Source of the DNA: DATKKX01 sp035542775
Lineage (GTDB): Bacteria; Planctomycetota; Phycisphaerae; UBA1845; UTPLA1
Length of the DNA: 8,063 nt
NCBI GenBank assembly: GCA_035542775.1
Contig: DATKKX010000138.1
Location: 1 to 8,063, forward strand
Direction: 5' to 3'
This document shows, piece by piece, positions 1 to 6,199 of this stretch (within the stretch, counting starts at the first letter, position 1; each line of letters begins with the position of its first letter). Made by a program: the position numbers and the translations under genes. The notes under the pieces are model-generated. The model was not told the DNA's origin. It did not search any database and saw nothing but the letters and a program-made list of their open reading frames with translations.

Positions 1-597
1 GTTGCGGATCGCTTGCAGGTTCGGCCACAGCCCAAAGGCCCCTCGGAAACCAGCCCGCGCCGCGGCTAGGCAGACCTGAGCCAAAGCCATACGGTGGTCC
101 ACATCTGGAAGAACCTGACTGTGTGCCAGCACGTAGCCGCACCAGTCGAATCCGTCAGCAGCCGATTCCGTAGGCTCGGGCAGGCCAAGGGTTACTGCGA
201 ACCTCCGCCAAGCCGCCTGCCGTTCGCGCTGGGCCAGCTCCACAGCCTCGACGGCGGCAAGAAATCGGAGATACCACGTTTCTTGTTCGGGGATCTCATT
301 TGGCAGACGCTCGTGAGCCAGCACCGTTAGGACCGCCACGGCTGATCCCCAGACGCCTTCGGCGCGGGCCGCTTGGTTTGCCGTCGCCAGGGGCTCAACG
401 GTTTTGCAGAAGTCCCCGAAGAACACCGCGTTCGCCCTCGACCGCCGCCGGCCTGCCTCAGTCCGCGGGCCGGTTGCGTGCTCCCAGGGGTGGGAGCGCA
501 GAGCTGCCAGCCGAAGGCGCTCCCGCCCAGTCGGCGTCAGTCCACGCCGCATCTGCCAGTTGCGCCGGTTCGCTTCGATCTGCTTTTTCGATGCCAT
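1..597 (-). CDS. Unrecognised element-borne protein, 3' end cut by the window edge
   Basis: The minus-strand frame from ATG at 597 stays open for 199 codons to base 1 with no stop, so the gene is 3'-truncated by the window. An in-frame TGA lies seven codons upstream and no other start lies between, so the start is firm, although no good Shine-Dalgarno sequence is present. The protein starts MASKKQIEANRRNWQMRRGL, is basic in its first 55 residues, and has a segment around residues 36-55 (HPWEHATGPRTEAGRRRSRA) that resembles the 'TGPRTPEGKARS' motif of small basic proteins common in mobile DNA. Residues 60-199 are mixed and helix-prone (Ala, Glu, Arg-rich) without a motif I can name. It follows the terminase-like gene by 102 bp on the same strand, so it is probably cotranscribed. 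Coding is well supported by length and codon use; the function is unknown. Confidence 0.75.
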   Translation of the reverse strand, partial: MASKKQIEANRRNWQMRRGLTPTGRERLRLAALRSHPWEHATGPRTEAGRRRSRANAVFFGDFCKTVEPLATANQAARAEGVWGSAVAVLTVLAHERLPNEIPEQETWYLRFLAAVEAVELAQRERQAAWRRFAVTLGLPEPTESAADGFDWCGYVLAHSQVLPDVDHRMALAQVCLAAARAGFRGAFGLWPNLQAIRN

Positions 598-699
598 GAT
601 CGTACCCAGTTCGTTTCAGGGGCATCCGTTGGGGGATGTCGGATCCTGTCAAAAACCGCGTTTCAAGGCAGTTATGGGCGATTACCCGGGGCGGCGCCG

Positions 700-1113
700 T
701 CATCGGCCCGTCGCGCCTCCGTACTTCCTGGGGCCGTTGGCCTTGAGGAGCACGATCAGGAGCGCGTCGCTGTACTTCCGAACGACGTGGGTGAGATTAC
801 CGTCCTTGTCGTAATGGGGCTCCTGGACGCCTTGGACTGCTCTCCGGCGGGCCTCTGACACCAGGGCATTGAGAGCTTCCCGACGTAGATCCTGGAATGC
901 CTTGCGATACCAGTCGTCGGCCTTCAGCCAGTTGTCATGGGTCCGCCGACCGATGCCTGTGCTGCGAGCCGTGTCCCGGATATTGCCCGTCTCGGCGTAC
1001 CCCTTGAGGAACTGTTCCTTTTTTACGTGTACGGAGTGTGCCATTTCATCTCTTTGGGCACGCTGTGCAGTTCCGGCCGACTCCATCCTGGGGGATGAGT
1101 TTTCGCCCGCCAT
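700..1113 (-). CDS. Terminase small subunit-like DNA-binding protein
   Basis: The 137-residue product resembles phage terminase small subunits, which bind the packaging site and hand DNA to the large subunit. A helix-turn-helix-like segment occupies about residues 33-66 (KKEQFLKGYAETGNIRDTAR, then GIGRRTHDNW). It is followed by the family's usual helices, an 'ARRRAVQGVQEP' block near residues 88-99, and a 'RKYSDALLIVLLKANGPRKY' end at 112-131. The start at 1113 is chosen because AGGAGG (1121-1126) stands 7 nt upstream; Met10 and Met24 lack such a site. The start lies 3 bp after the stop of the integrase-tail frame, so the two look translationally coupled. No large terminase subunit is seen in the window. 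Proteins of this fold also occur as plain DNA-binding proteins in satellites and other elements, so packaging activity is an inference. Confidence 0.8.
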   Translation of the reverse strand: MAGENSSPRMESAGTAQRAQRDEMAHSVHVKKEQFLKGYAETGNIRDTARSTGIGRRTHDNWLKADDWYRKAFQDLRREALNALVSEARRRAVQGVQEPHYDKDGNLTHVVRKYSDALLIVLLKANGPRKYGGATGR

Positions 1114-1116
1114 CGC

Positions 1117-1458
1117 TCAGCCTCCTCGCGGGCCAGCCGCCTTTACCATCGCCAGGATAGCTGCGCGGATCGCTTCCGGGAGTTCCGGCCACAGGTTCAC
1201 GATCGCTGCCAAGTCGGCATCATCCGTCGCTGTTTTTGGAAATCGAGTACAACGCCCAGTACAACACCCCCTGTACGCGGCCTCGGAACCTGCGTTTTTG
1301 GTAGCGCCAGCTTCGTTTTCCTGAGCAGAGCGCTTGCATGGCATGCAAGAGGTCGAGGGTTCGACTCCCTTCGGCTCCATCCGGAAATGAAACCAGCGAC
1401 CCCTCGACGCATGTCGTCGAGGGGTCGCTGCTATTTCACACCATTTCTTCAGTTTCAC
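1117..1458 (-). CDS. Probable integrase C-terminal tail frame crossing the att site
   Basis: This minus-strand frame opens with GTG inside host sequence, runs antisense through the tRNA-Ala fragment (residues about 27-45, including GVEPSTSCMPCKRSAQ), and continues into element sequence. Only the last part looks like real protein: residues 79-108 (DDADLAAIVNLWPELPEAIR, then AAILAMVKAA) form a helix-prone segment like the tail of some tyrosine recombinases. No catalytic Arg/His/Tyr residues are present and the GTG has no ribosome binding site, so as it stands it is probably not a working gene. My reading is that in the excised circle the att site lies inside the integrase gene, and that integration cuts this tail from the main body. 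It stops 3 bp before the terminase-like start. The family assignment rests on memory of similar tails, so it is tentative. Confidence 0.45.
   Translation of the reverse strand: MKLKKWCEIAATPRRHASRGRWFHFRMEPKGVEPSTSCMPCKRSAQENEAGATKNAGSEAAYRGCCTGRCTRFPKTATDDADLAAIVNLWPELPEAIRAAILAMVKAAGPRGG
1246..1269. repeat. Tandem 12-bp direct repeat near the att core
   Basis: AGTACAACGCCC is followed directly by AGTACAACACCC, a tandem pair matching at 11 of 12 positions. It lies about 57 bp inside the element from the tRNA core. Tandem short repeats at this distance are typical of integrase arm-type binding sites. It also encodes a repeated Cys-Thr-(Gly)-Arg pattern in the integrase-tail frame, so a coding explanation is possible. 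Confidence 0.45.
1327..1379 (+). pseudogene. Truncated tRNA-Ala(GGC), 3' part only: distal att site
   Basis: The anticodon stem CTTGC (1333-1337), loop ATGGCAT (1338-1344, anticodon GGC at 1340-1342) and stem GCAAG (1345-1349) are those of bacterial tRNA-Ala(GGC). They are followed by a variable region, a T arm (GAGGG 1355-1359, loop TTCGACT, CCCTT 1367-1371), the acceptor 3' strand CGGCTCC (1372-1378) and discriminator A1379. CCA is not encoded. No complementary acceptor 5' strand (GGAGCCG-like) or D-arm 5' strand occurs in the 70 bases before it; the match to a tRNA fades around 1327. The gene is therefore cut just before the anticodon arm and cannot give a tRNA, which fits a recombination crossover in or near the anticodon arm. 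Confidence 0.85.
1394..1430. terminator. Strong hairpin, probably a bidirectional terminator
   Basis: A perfect 16-bp stem (arms 1394-1409 and 1415-1430, inner arm AGCGACCCCTCGACG) closes a 5-base loop CATGT. On the plus strand it is followed by CTATTTCAC, and on the minus strand by GTTTCATTTCC, so both sides have a modest T-rich stretch. It lies 15 bp after the tRNA 3' end and 56 bp after the stop of the convergent protease gene, the right place to end both transcripts. Confidence 0.75.
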
Positions 1459-1485
1459 GGCGGGAAAGCCCGCCGTACCGAACCG

Positions 1486-4434
1486 CTATTGAGCCAGTAA
1501 CTCGGTTACAAACGCCGTGATATCCTGCTGCAGTGTGCCGCCGAAATTGGCGCAGGCTCCGTTTTCTCCCGCAAGCGGCGTACCGCCCAGCTTCACCCGC
1601 ACGAAGCCGCCGATATCCAGGCCGTTCACCACGCCATCCTGATTCATGTCCCCCAGCAACTGGCAGTTCGCGACGGCAATGGTGGCCTGTTGGAGGTACC
1701 CGGAAGCAGGATACCAGGGCGTCTCGTCCAGCCCGTAGTAGTTGCGGGCCTTGACGCGGAATCGGTACGTCGTGCCTGCTGACAGGCCGGCCGCCGTAAC
1801 GGTCTGAGACGACGACAGCGAAGTCCAGGTGTTCACCCCACCGCCACCGACCAGCGTGCCGTCGAGAGCGGTCACCTCGAAGTAGAGGCCTGATAGATTC
1901 TGACTCAAGCGAGTGAAGGTCCCCGGTGCCGTCACCTGGATGGATGTCGCCGTGACCGTGCCAAACGTCAGGGCCGTCGGCGTTTCAATGAACGTCGCTA
2001 CGACTCCGGAAGCGGAATCGGCCGTCTCGTTCAGGAACGTGTCCCGTGCCTTGACTTTGTAGGAGTAGCTGCGGTTGACCTGCAAGCCGGTATCGGTAAA
2101 TGTCTGCGAGGTCTGCCAGCCGCTGGAGTGAACGCCGACCCCGGAGCCCGTGAAGTAGTATTGGATTCCGCCAAAGGGGTCCGTCGCCTGAGTGGCCGTC
2201 ATGCTGATGGAACTCGTGCCGACGGCCCGAGGAGCGCCGCTGGGACTGGCATTGAAGGTCATCGGATTCGGCGTCGGTGGCGTGACGTCAGGATCAGGAC
2301 CGCTCACGTGCAACGTGAAGGGGCCGTTGGCGCCGTTGTTGCCGGACACACGGATATAGTACGTGGTCGTGCCGCTCACCGGCACACTCAGGTACGACTG
2401 CTGAGAACCGGCGCCGCACTGCGTGCTATTGTCGTTGCAGCCGCTGGCCACCTGATTGCTGCTGGTCCCCGGGCAGCCGGTATGGATGGAGAGTACCGTG
2501 TTGAAGCCCGAGGAACATGTATCCACGGTCAGTGTGCCGGCGATACCCGTGGTGTATTTGAACCATACATCCTTGGTCGAGCCCGAGCTGCCGCAAGAAG
2601 CGGAGCCGTCGACCGTGGCTGTGGCGGTCGAGCCCGTGTAGGTGCCGCTCGTCACCAGCGTGCCGTTGAGGCACATGTCATTTGCCGGCGCCACCACCAT
2701 GTTGTGTGCCGCGAAGCCGTTGGTGATAGCCGTGGCGTGCTGGCCGGTCGGTCCTCCGTCCAGCGTGATCCAGTCGGTATATATCGACTGGCTAATCGTG
2801 CTGCTGCCGGCATGCATTGGAATGCTGTTGATCATCAGGCTGGACAGGACGTCCCGGTAGGTGCTCGGGAACGCTGCCTGCAGTTGGTTCCGCGTGCTCC
2901 ACACACAGCCGGACAGCAGCGGAGCACAACTGTGGGCCTCGCCGCTGCACGGATACTGCATGGTGTTGTCCGCGGTGCGAAGTCCGCTGCTGCAAGTACC
3001 GAAGAAGCCGTACCCGATGACGGGATCGTCGGCAATGCAAACCGCCACGCTGTCGCCCACGCCTTCGCCATACTGATCCTGGCCGGTGCCCGCCGCCTGG
3101 CACATGTTGTGCCCGTACTCGTGATGCACCACGCTCGAGTAGGCCGTATTGGGATAGCTCATGCTGGCGGCGCAGAAGTTCAGCGAGTTCCCGCTGAACC
3201 AGGCGTTGCCCGGGCAATAGCCGTCCGTGCGATTCACATAGATTGGGAAATTGGTCTGGGTCGGGATCGCCGGATAGCTTGGATCGTAAGTCAGAACCCA
3301 GTCGCGAATCACGTTCGCCTGAACATAAGCGTTGGTCTGGGAGCGGACGTACTCGTCTGAGTTCGACTGGTTGTGCACGAAGTTCGCCGGACCCGGCGGT
3401 GTCACCGTCTGCGTCAGCGTCTCCTCGGAGCCCGAATAGTTGTGCACGGTGAAGTATTGCCCGGCCACGTATGACGTCACCGTCACTTGCGAGGTACCGC
3501 CATTGGGAATCGTGAAGTTGCCGCTGGAGTCGGCGTACGCCGTTGTACTGCCGATCGACACTTTAGCGTACTTCATCTGCGAGTCCGCTTCAGGGTTGCA
3601 CACGTCCGACTTCGAAGGAGTTGTGGCCATGCCGTGGACGCTGCCGGTCACGTCGGTCGTGATGATCTGGTTCTCCTTGTACAGCACCTCGCCCGTCGCC
3701 GCGTCCACCACGTACAGCCACTTCTGTGGAATCGACGAGCCCGAACCCTCGTTGCTTGCTTCAAATGTCACTGCATGGACCGGGGCCTCCAACTTGTCAT
3801 CCACACCCGCCCAGATCACCGGCTCCACCGCCGTGAAGCTGGTCATCTCCGGAGCCACCGTCGCCGGATCAACCGCCGACCGCAGCGTGGTGTCAGGGTG
3901 AAACTGCCCCAGCCGCTTCAGGCTCGAGCCCGCCCACACCAGCGGATAGCCCGCTTCGTTCTTCACCAATGTGCGAACGCCCGACCGGAACACCGGAATC
4001 CCGTCGCGGTACTGGGTGTGATAGATCAAGGTGAACCTGTAGGTCCCTGTCTCGGGCTCGTACATCAGCGGCAGCGTGTTGCCGCTCGGCAGGATCGGCG
4101 TGGTCGGCAGCAGGTCGGCCGCCTCCGCTCCGAACAGATCGGCGTTGGCGCTCAGGAAGCGCTGCGCAGAATCATTGGGTGTCTCGCCCATCTCGAAGGT
4201 CCGCCCGTACAGACGGGTGAGCTGCGAGCCTTCGCGATAAAACAAGGTCCCCGGATAGGCCACCTGCACTCGATCCATGGCCGCCACTTCCGCGGGGCTG
4301 ATCACGGCCACGTCGATCCCCGCAGGAGCACCCGGCGTTGTCGTCGGCATGCCTCCCTGCATCTCCTGCCCGGTCGCGGGCATCGCCACCAACCCGCACA
4401 ACGCCAATGTGATCACCAGAACGCACAATCTCAT
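1486..4434 (-). CDS. Secreted M36-like zinc metallopeptidase with PPC, Fn3 and dockerin domains
   Basis: The 982-residue protein is probably an extracellular endopeptidase. Residues 1-22 form a signal peptide (MRLCVLVITLALCGLVAMPA, cleavage near ATG|Q). Residues about 55-255 look like a fungalysin/thermolysin-type propeptide, ending in a PepSY-like 'WLYVVDAATGEVLYKEN'. A beta-rich segment follows (260-345), then the catalytic domain (about 355-580) with the zinc site H438-E439-Y440-G441-H442 and probable third ligand E457 in GEGVGD, as in M36 'GEGWGD'. Next come a PPC-like domain (584-711), two Fn3-like domains (about 720-815 and 818-915) and a dockerin-like end whose loop D929-N931-D933-G934-N937-D940 fits calcium binding; a second dockerin repeat is degenerate. 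Many Cys suggest disulfides. AAGGAG (4443-4448) lies 8 nt before the ATG. The protease class is secure; the substrate is unknown. Confidence 0.9.
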   Translation of the reverse strand: MRLCVLVITLALCGLVAMPATGQEMQGGMPTTTPGAPAGIDVAVISPAEVAAMDRVQVAYPGTLFYREGSQLTRLYGRTFEMGETPNDSAQRFLSANADLFGAEAADLLPTTPILPSGNTLPLMYEPETGTYRFTLIYHTQYRDGIPVFRSGVRTLVKNEAGYPLVWAGSSLKRLGQFHPDTTLRSAVDPATVAPEMTSFTAVEPVIWAGVDDKLEAPVHAVTFEASNEGSGSSIPQKWLYVVDAATGEVLYKENQIITTDVTGSVHGMATTPSKSDVCNPEADSQMKYAKVSIGSTTAYADSSGNFTIPNGGTSQVTVTSYVAGQYFTVHNYSGSEETLTQTVTPPGPANFVHNQSNSDEYVRSQTNAYVQANVIRDWVLTYDPSYPAIPTQTNFPIYVNRTDGYCPGNAWFSGNSLNFCAASMSYPNTAYSSVVHHEYGHNMCQAAGTGQDQYGEGVGDSVAVCIADDPVIGYGFFGTCSSGLRTADNTMQYPCSGEAHSCAPLLSGCVWSTRNQLQAAFPSTYRDVLSSLMINSIPMHAGSSTISQSIYTDWITLDGGPTGQHATAITNGFAAHNMVVAPANDMCLNGTLVTSGTYTGSTATATVDGSASCGSSGSTKDVWFKYTTGIAGTLTVDTCSSGFNTVLSIHTGCPGTSSNQVASGCNDNSTQCGAGSQQSYLSVPVSGTTTYYIRVSGNNGANGPFTLHVSGPDPDVTPPTPNPMTFNASPSGAPRAVGTSSISMTATQATDPFGGIQYYFTGSGVGVHSSGWQTSQTFTDTGLQVNRSYSYKVKARDTFLNETADSASGVVATFIETPTALTFGTVTATSIQVTAPGTFTRLSQNLSGLYFEVTALDGTLVGGGGVNTWTSLSSSQTVTAAGLSAGTTYRFRVKARNYYGLDETPWYPASGYLQQATIAVANCQLLGDMNQDGVVNGLDIGGFVRVKLGGTPLAGENGACANFGGTLQQDITAFVTELLAQ

Positions 4435-5057
4435 GAGCGCAACTCCTTACCATGGACAAGGATGAACAAGACCCCACCCACACCCTGAGTTCGGCGCCGG
4501 CTAATACGGCATCTCCGTTGCCGGGGCGAACCCTTTCCTCCGGCCCGCACCACACCCTCTACGCTGCAAATCGGCTCGGATGTTCCAGCAGTGGTGCCCC
4601 ACCTCTATTGTAACGGAATCTCCGCTCCGATCCACTTTTGCTGTACCCAATTCGACACGTAATCGGGCCGACCGCGGCCATTGCCGGCGAGACGACCTGG
4701 GGATCCTCGGCCGTGGCTCGTGTCACGCCTGGAATAGCCGAGCCGGCATCGCCGCCACCGCTGCCACCTCGTCATCGGGCCGGAAGCCCTCCCAAGTCAA
4801 CCCGCGAAGGCCCCGGCTGGCCTGCGAGACGGCCCGTGCTGTTCCCGCCCTGCTTCTGGCACAGCTCGAAAGCCATTGAGGCGAGGCTCCGCAGGCATTC
4901 TGCCAACTGAGCAATCCTGATCATACCGCAAGACCGTACCATCGCCGGGACGACCGCACGCTCATCGGCATGATTTCCGGACCGAACAGCCCTCCGACAC
5001 CGCTATCTCGCACTACCGGGTTTTTGCCCGGGGGCGCCAACCCGACCAGATCTGTAT

Positions 5058-5071
5058 CCTACGATTGTAGG
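5058..5071. promoter_or_regulatory. Candidate operator: short dyad upstream of the response regulator
   Basis: CCTAC-GATT-GTAGG is a perfect 5-bp inverted repeat, and GATTGTNGG recurs 18 bp further on (5063-5071 and 5081-5089), roughly two helical turns. The dyad loosely recalls BlaI/CopY-type operators (TACA-NN-TGTA core). It lies about 115 bp before the response-regulator start. Such short dyads arise often by chance, so this is only a candidate. Confidence 0.2.
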
Positions 5072-5166
5072 TCGCTACCTGATTGTCGGCAGAACAACGA
5101 ACAAGACGGCCTCTGGGACGGGCCTCGGTTTGCCAGCGGGGACCTACTTCAGGAAGCAGAACCCGC

Positions 5167-5183
5167 GACCGAGGAGGTCGGTC
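5167..5183 (+). promoter_or_regulatory. Ribosome binding site presented in a hairpin loop
   Basis: GACCGA (5167-5172) and TCGGTC (5178-5183) are perfect complements forming a 6-bp stem. Their 5-base loop is exactly GGAGG, the Shine-Dalgarno sequence of the gene starting at 5185. In mRNA the site would sit exposed in a loop with the stem reaching one base from the start codon, so the fold could modulate initiation. The pairing is plain in the sequence; a regulatory role is inferred. Confidence 0.45.
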
Positions 5184-5184
5184 A

Positions 5185-5619
5185 ATGCTTAGAAAGTCGG
5201 TCCACTTTCTCCTCGTGGAAGACGACGACGACCACGCGGAGCTCATCGCCACGGGGCTCCTGGCCGAAAACGGCATCCCTAAGACAGTCCACCGGGTGCG
5301 TGACGGGGAGGCGGCGCTTGCCTACCTGAGACGGGGGGCCGGGAACGCGGACCATCCCCGCCCGAACGTTGTGCTGCTCGATTTGAAACTGCCCAGGATG
5401 GGCGGCCACGAGGTCCTGGCGGCCATAAAATCAGATGCATCGCTTCGCAATATCCCGGTCCTGGTGCTCACTACGTCACAGACCGGCGAAGACAAAACCA
5501 GGGCCTACGCCTGCCATGTCAACAGCTACCTCGCCAAGCCTTTGGACTACGGCGAATTTCGCCAGATGATCAGAGACCTCTGCCGGTATTGGTGCATGTG
5601 GAATCAGCTCTCGGATTGA
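5185..5619 (+). CDS. Stand-alone response regulator (CheY/Rcp1-like receiver)
   Basis: The 144-residue protein is a single receiver domain that would be phosphorylated on aspartate by a histidine kinase; no DNA-binding or enzymatic output domain is attached. The acidic pocket is E12-D13-D14 within LVEDDDDHAEL, the phosphoacceptor is D66 (VVLLDLKLP), the switch Thr is T96 (LVLTTS), the aromatic switch is Y115, and the conserved Lys is K118 (YLAKP). The spacing and the ending 'LCRYWCMWN' match the Rcp1 type often paired with phytochrome-like or other hybrid kinases. The frame is open further upstream, but the ATG at 5185 is chosen because GAGGAGG ends 7 nt before it and the domain begins right there. 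No kinase lies in the window, so the signal is unknown. A Fis-like gene follows after 46 bp. Confidence 0.93.
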   Translation: MLRKSVHFLLVEDDDDHAELIATGLLAENGIPKTVHRVRDGEAALAYLRRGAGNADHPRPNVVLLDLKLPRMGGHEVLAAIKSDASLRNIPVLVLTTSQTGEDKTRAYACHVNSYLAKPLDYGEFRQMIRDLCRYWCMWNQLSD

Positions 5620-5665
5620 GGACGGTTCCAGCTTCCGGCGGGAACGTCGCGGGCGGCCGGGCGGA

Positions 5666-5941
5666 GTGGAGGCCGATGAGCCAGCCATCCATCACTGTAA
5701 ACGATCTGCACCTGCGCCTCGACGGCCTCTCGCCGGAGCAGCCGGCCTCAGCGATCTGTGTTTCCCCATCGTGCATGAAAGCTGCACGCCGCAGGCCGTG
5801 GAACGCCTGCTCATCGCCCAGGCTCTGGAACATTGCTGGAGCAACGTCTCTGAAGCGACGAGGGTTTGGGAATCCGACCGGGGAGTCTTGCGACACCGCA
5901 TGCGCAAGCTCTCGCTCTCTCTCCGGCCGCGGGAGCTGTGA
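5666..5941 (+). CDS. Small Fis-like helix-turn-helix protein, possibly frame-disrupted
   Basis: The C-terminal half of this 91-residue frame (about residues 42-85, TPQAVERLLIAQALEHCWSN, then VSEATRVWESDRGVLRHRMRKL) matches the Fis/NtrC-type HTH pattern: 'ALEH.G.NV..A...L...R..LR.RM.KL'. The first 25 codons of this GTG-started frame have poor codon use. The neighbouring frame from ATG 5676 (MSQPSITVNDLHLRLDGLSP) has better codon use there, with GGAGG just upstream (spacing only 3 nt). The two halves would join by a single-base shift near 5740-5755, so this may be a broken gene, a sequencing error, or a genuine GTG start. It lies 46 bp after the response regulator on the same strand and could be its DNA-binding partner, which is a guess from position. 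Confidence 0.5.
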   Translation: MEADEPAIHHCKRSAPAPRRPLAGAAGLSDLCFPIVHESCTPQAVERLLIAQALEHCWSNVSEATRVWESDRGVLRHRMRKLSLSLRPREL

Positions 5942-6016
5942 GCCCGCCATCATTTGGGACCCGTCCAGCCATCCGGCACCCGCAAATGGGGATTGTTTAC
6001 CGCTCCCGCCGGCCTT

Positions 6017-6042
6017 CTTTCCCATTGAACGGGAAGGATTTT
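6017..6042 (+). terminator. Possible intrinsic terminator after the regulator genes
   Basis: CTTTCCC (6017-6023) and GGGAAGG (6031-6037) pair as a 7-bp stem with one T-G pair around a 7-base loop, followed at once by ATTTT. The position, 75 bp after the Fis-like frame and before the membrane-protein operon, suits a terminator. The stem is short and the T-run is only four bases. The rest of 5942-6199 shows no gene I can support. Confidence 0.35.
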
Positions 6043-6199
6043 GCGGTGGAAGCCGGCCATGTCCATCGCTATATTCACCGCGGGCTGGTGAAGATCGACT
6101 CGCTATGTCCGCGTATTGAGGGCAATTGGTCTGTCATCCGCACACCAGGGGCATCCTGCTGGCGGGCGACTCATCATCCGATTGCGTGGGCCATTTGAC

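Larger units (their letters stand above)
1..1379. mobile_element. Right end of an integrated phage-like or satellite element in tRNA-Ala
   Basis: The stretch is bounded on the right by a 3' fragment of tRNA-Ala(GGC), the usual att footprint of tyrosine-recombinase elements. It carries minus-strand genes of phage character: an integrase-tail frame, a terminase small-subunit-like gene and an unrecognised gene. Because the tRNA fragment keeps its 3' end next to host DNA, the element body lies to the left, and the rebuilt intact tRNA-Ala and the main integrase gene should lie at its far left end, outside the window. The left limit is therefore unknown. Whether this is a prophage, a phage satellite or another integrative element cannot be told from the 1.4 kb visible. 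Confidence 0.7.
4435..5184. other. Intergenic region between divergent genes, no convincing gene
   Basis: This 750-bp stretch separates the minus-strand protease from the plus-strand response regulator and should hold both promoters. Short open frames near 4580-4914 are rich in Arg, Pro and Ala, lack ribosome binding sites and show no known motif. I see no clear -35/-10 pair. A small dyad at 5058-5071 and a hairpin around the ribosome binding site at 5167-5183 are listed separately. The length could also accommodate a small RNA, but I cannot point to one. Confidence 0.6.

Noticed and set aside
1301..1379. A complete tRNA-Ala gene
   Set aside because: The 70 bases before the anticodon arm hold no strand complementary to the acceptor end CGGCTCC and no D-arm 5' strand, so only the 3' part is present.
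2128..3360. Long plus-strand open frame opposite the protease gene
   Set aside because: It is antisense to a clearly coding frame, its product is Arg/His/Ala-rich without motifs, and it has no ribosome binding site. A similar frame at 3487-4488 was rejected for the same reasons.
4396..4434. Lipoprotein signal in the protease (Cys at residue 13)
   Set aside because: The residue before the Cys is Leu, which does not fit a lipobox, and a normal type I cleavage site follows around residue 22.
4580..4914. Short open frames in the intergenic region on both strands
   Set aside because: Low-complexity Arg/Pro/Ala composition, no start signals and no family resemblance.
5016..5031. CCGGG-TTTTTG-CCCGG hairpin as a terminator
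   Set aside because: The stem is only 5 bp, the T-run is in the loop rather than after the stem, and no gene ends just before it.
5761..5767. TTTCCCC as a programmed -1 slippery site in the Fis-like gene
   Set aside because: The heptamer is in the wrong phase relative to the ATG 5676 frame, and no downstream structure is evident, so recoding is not supported.
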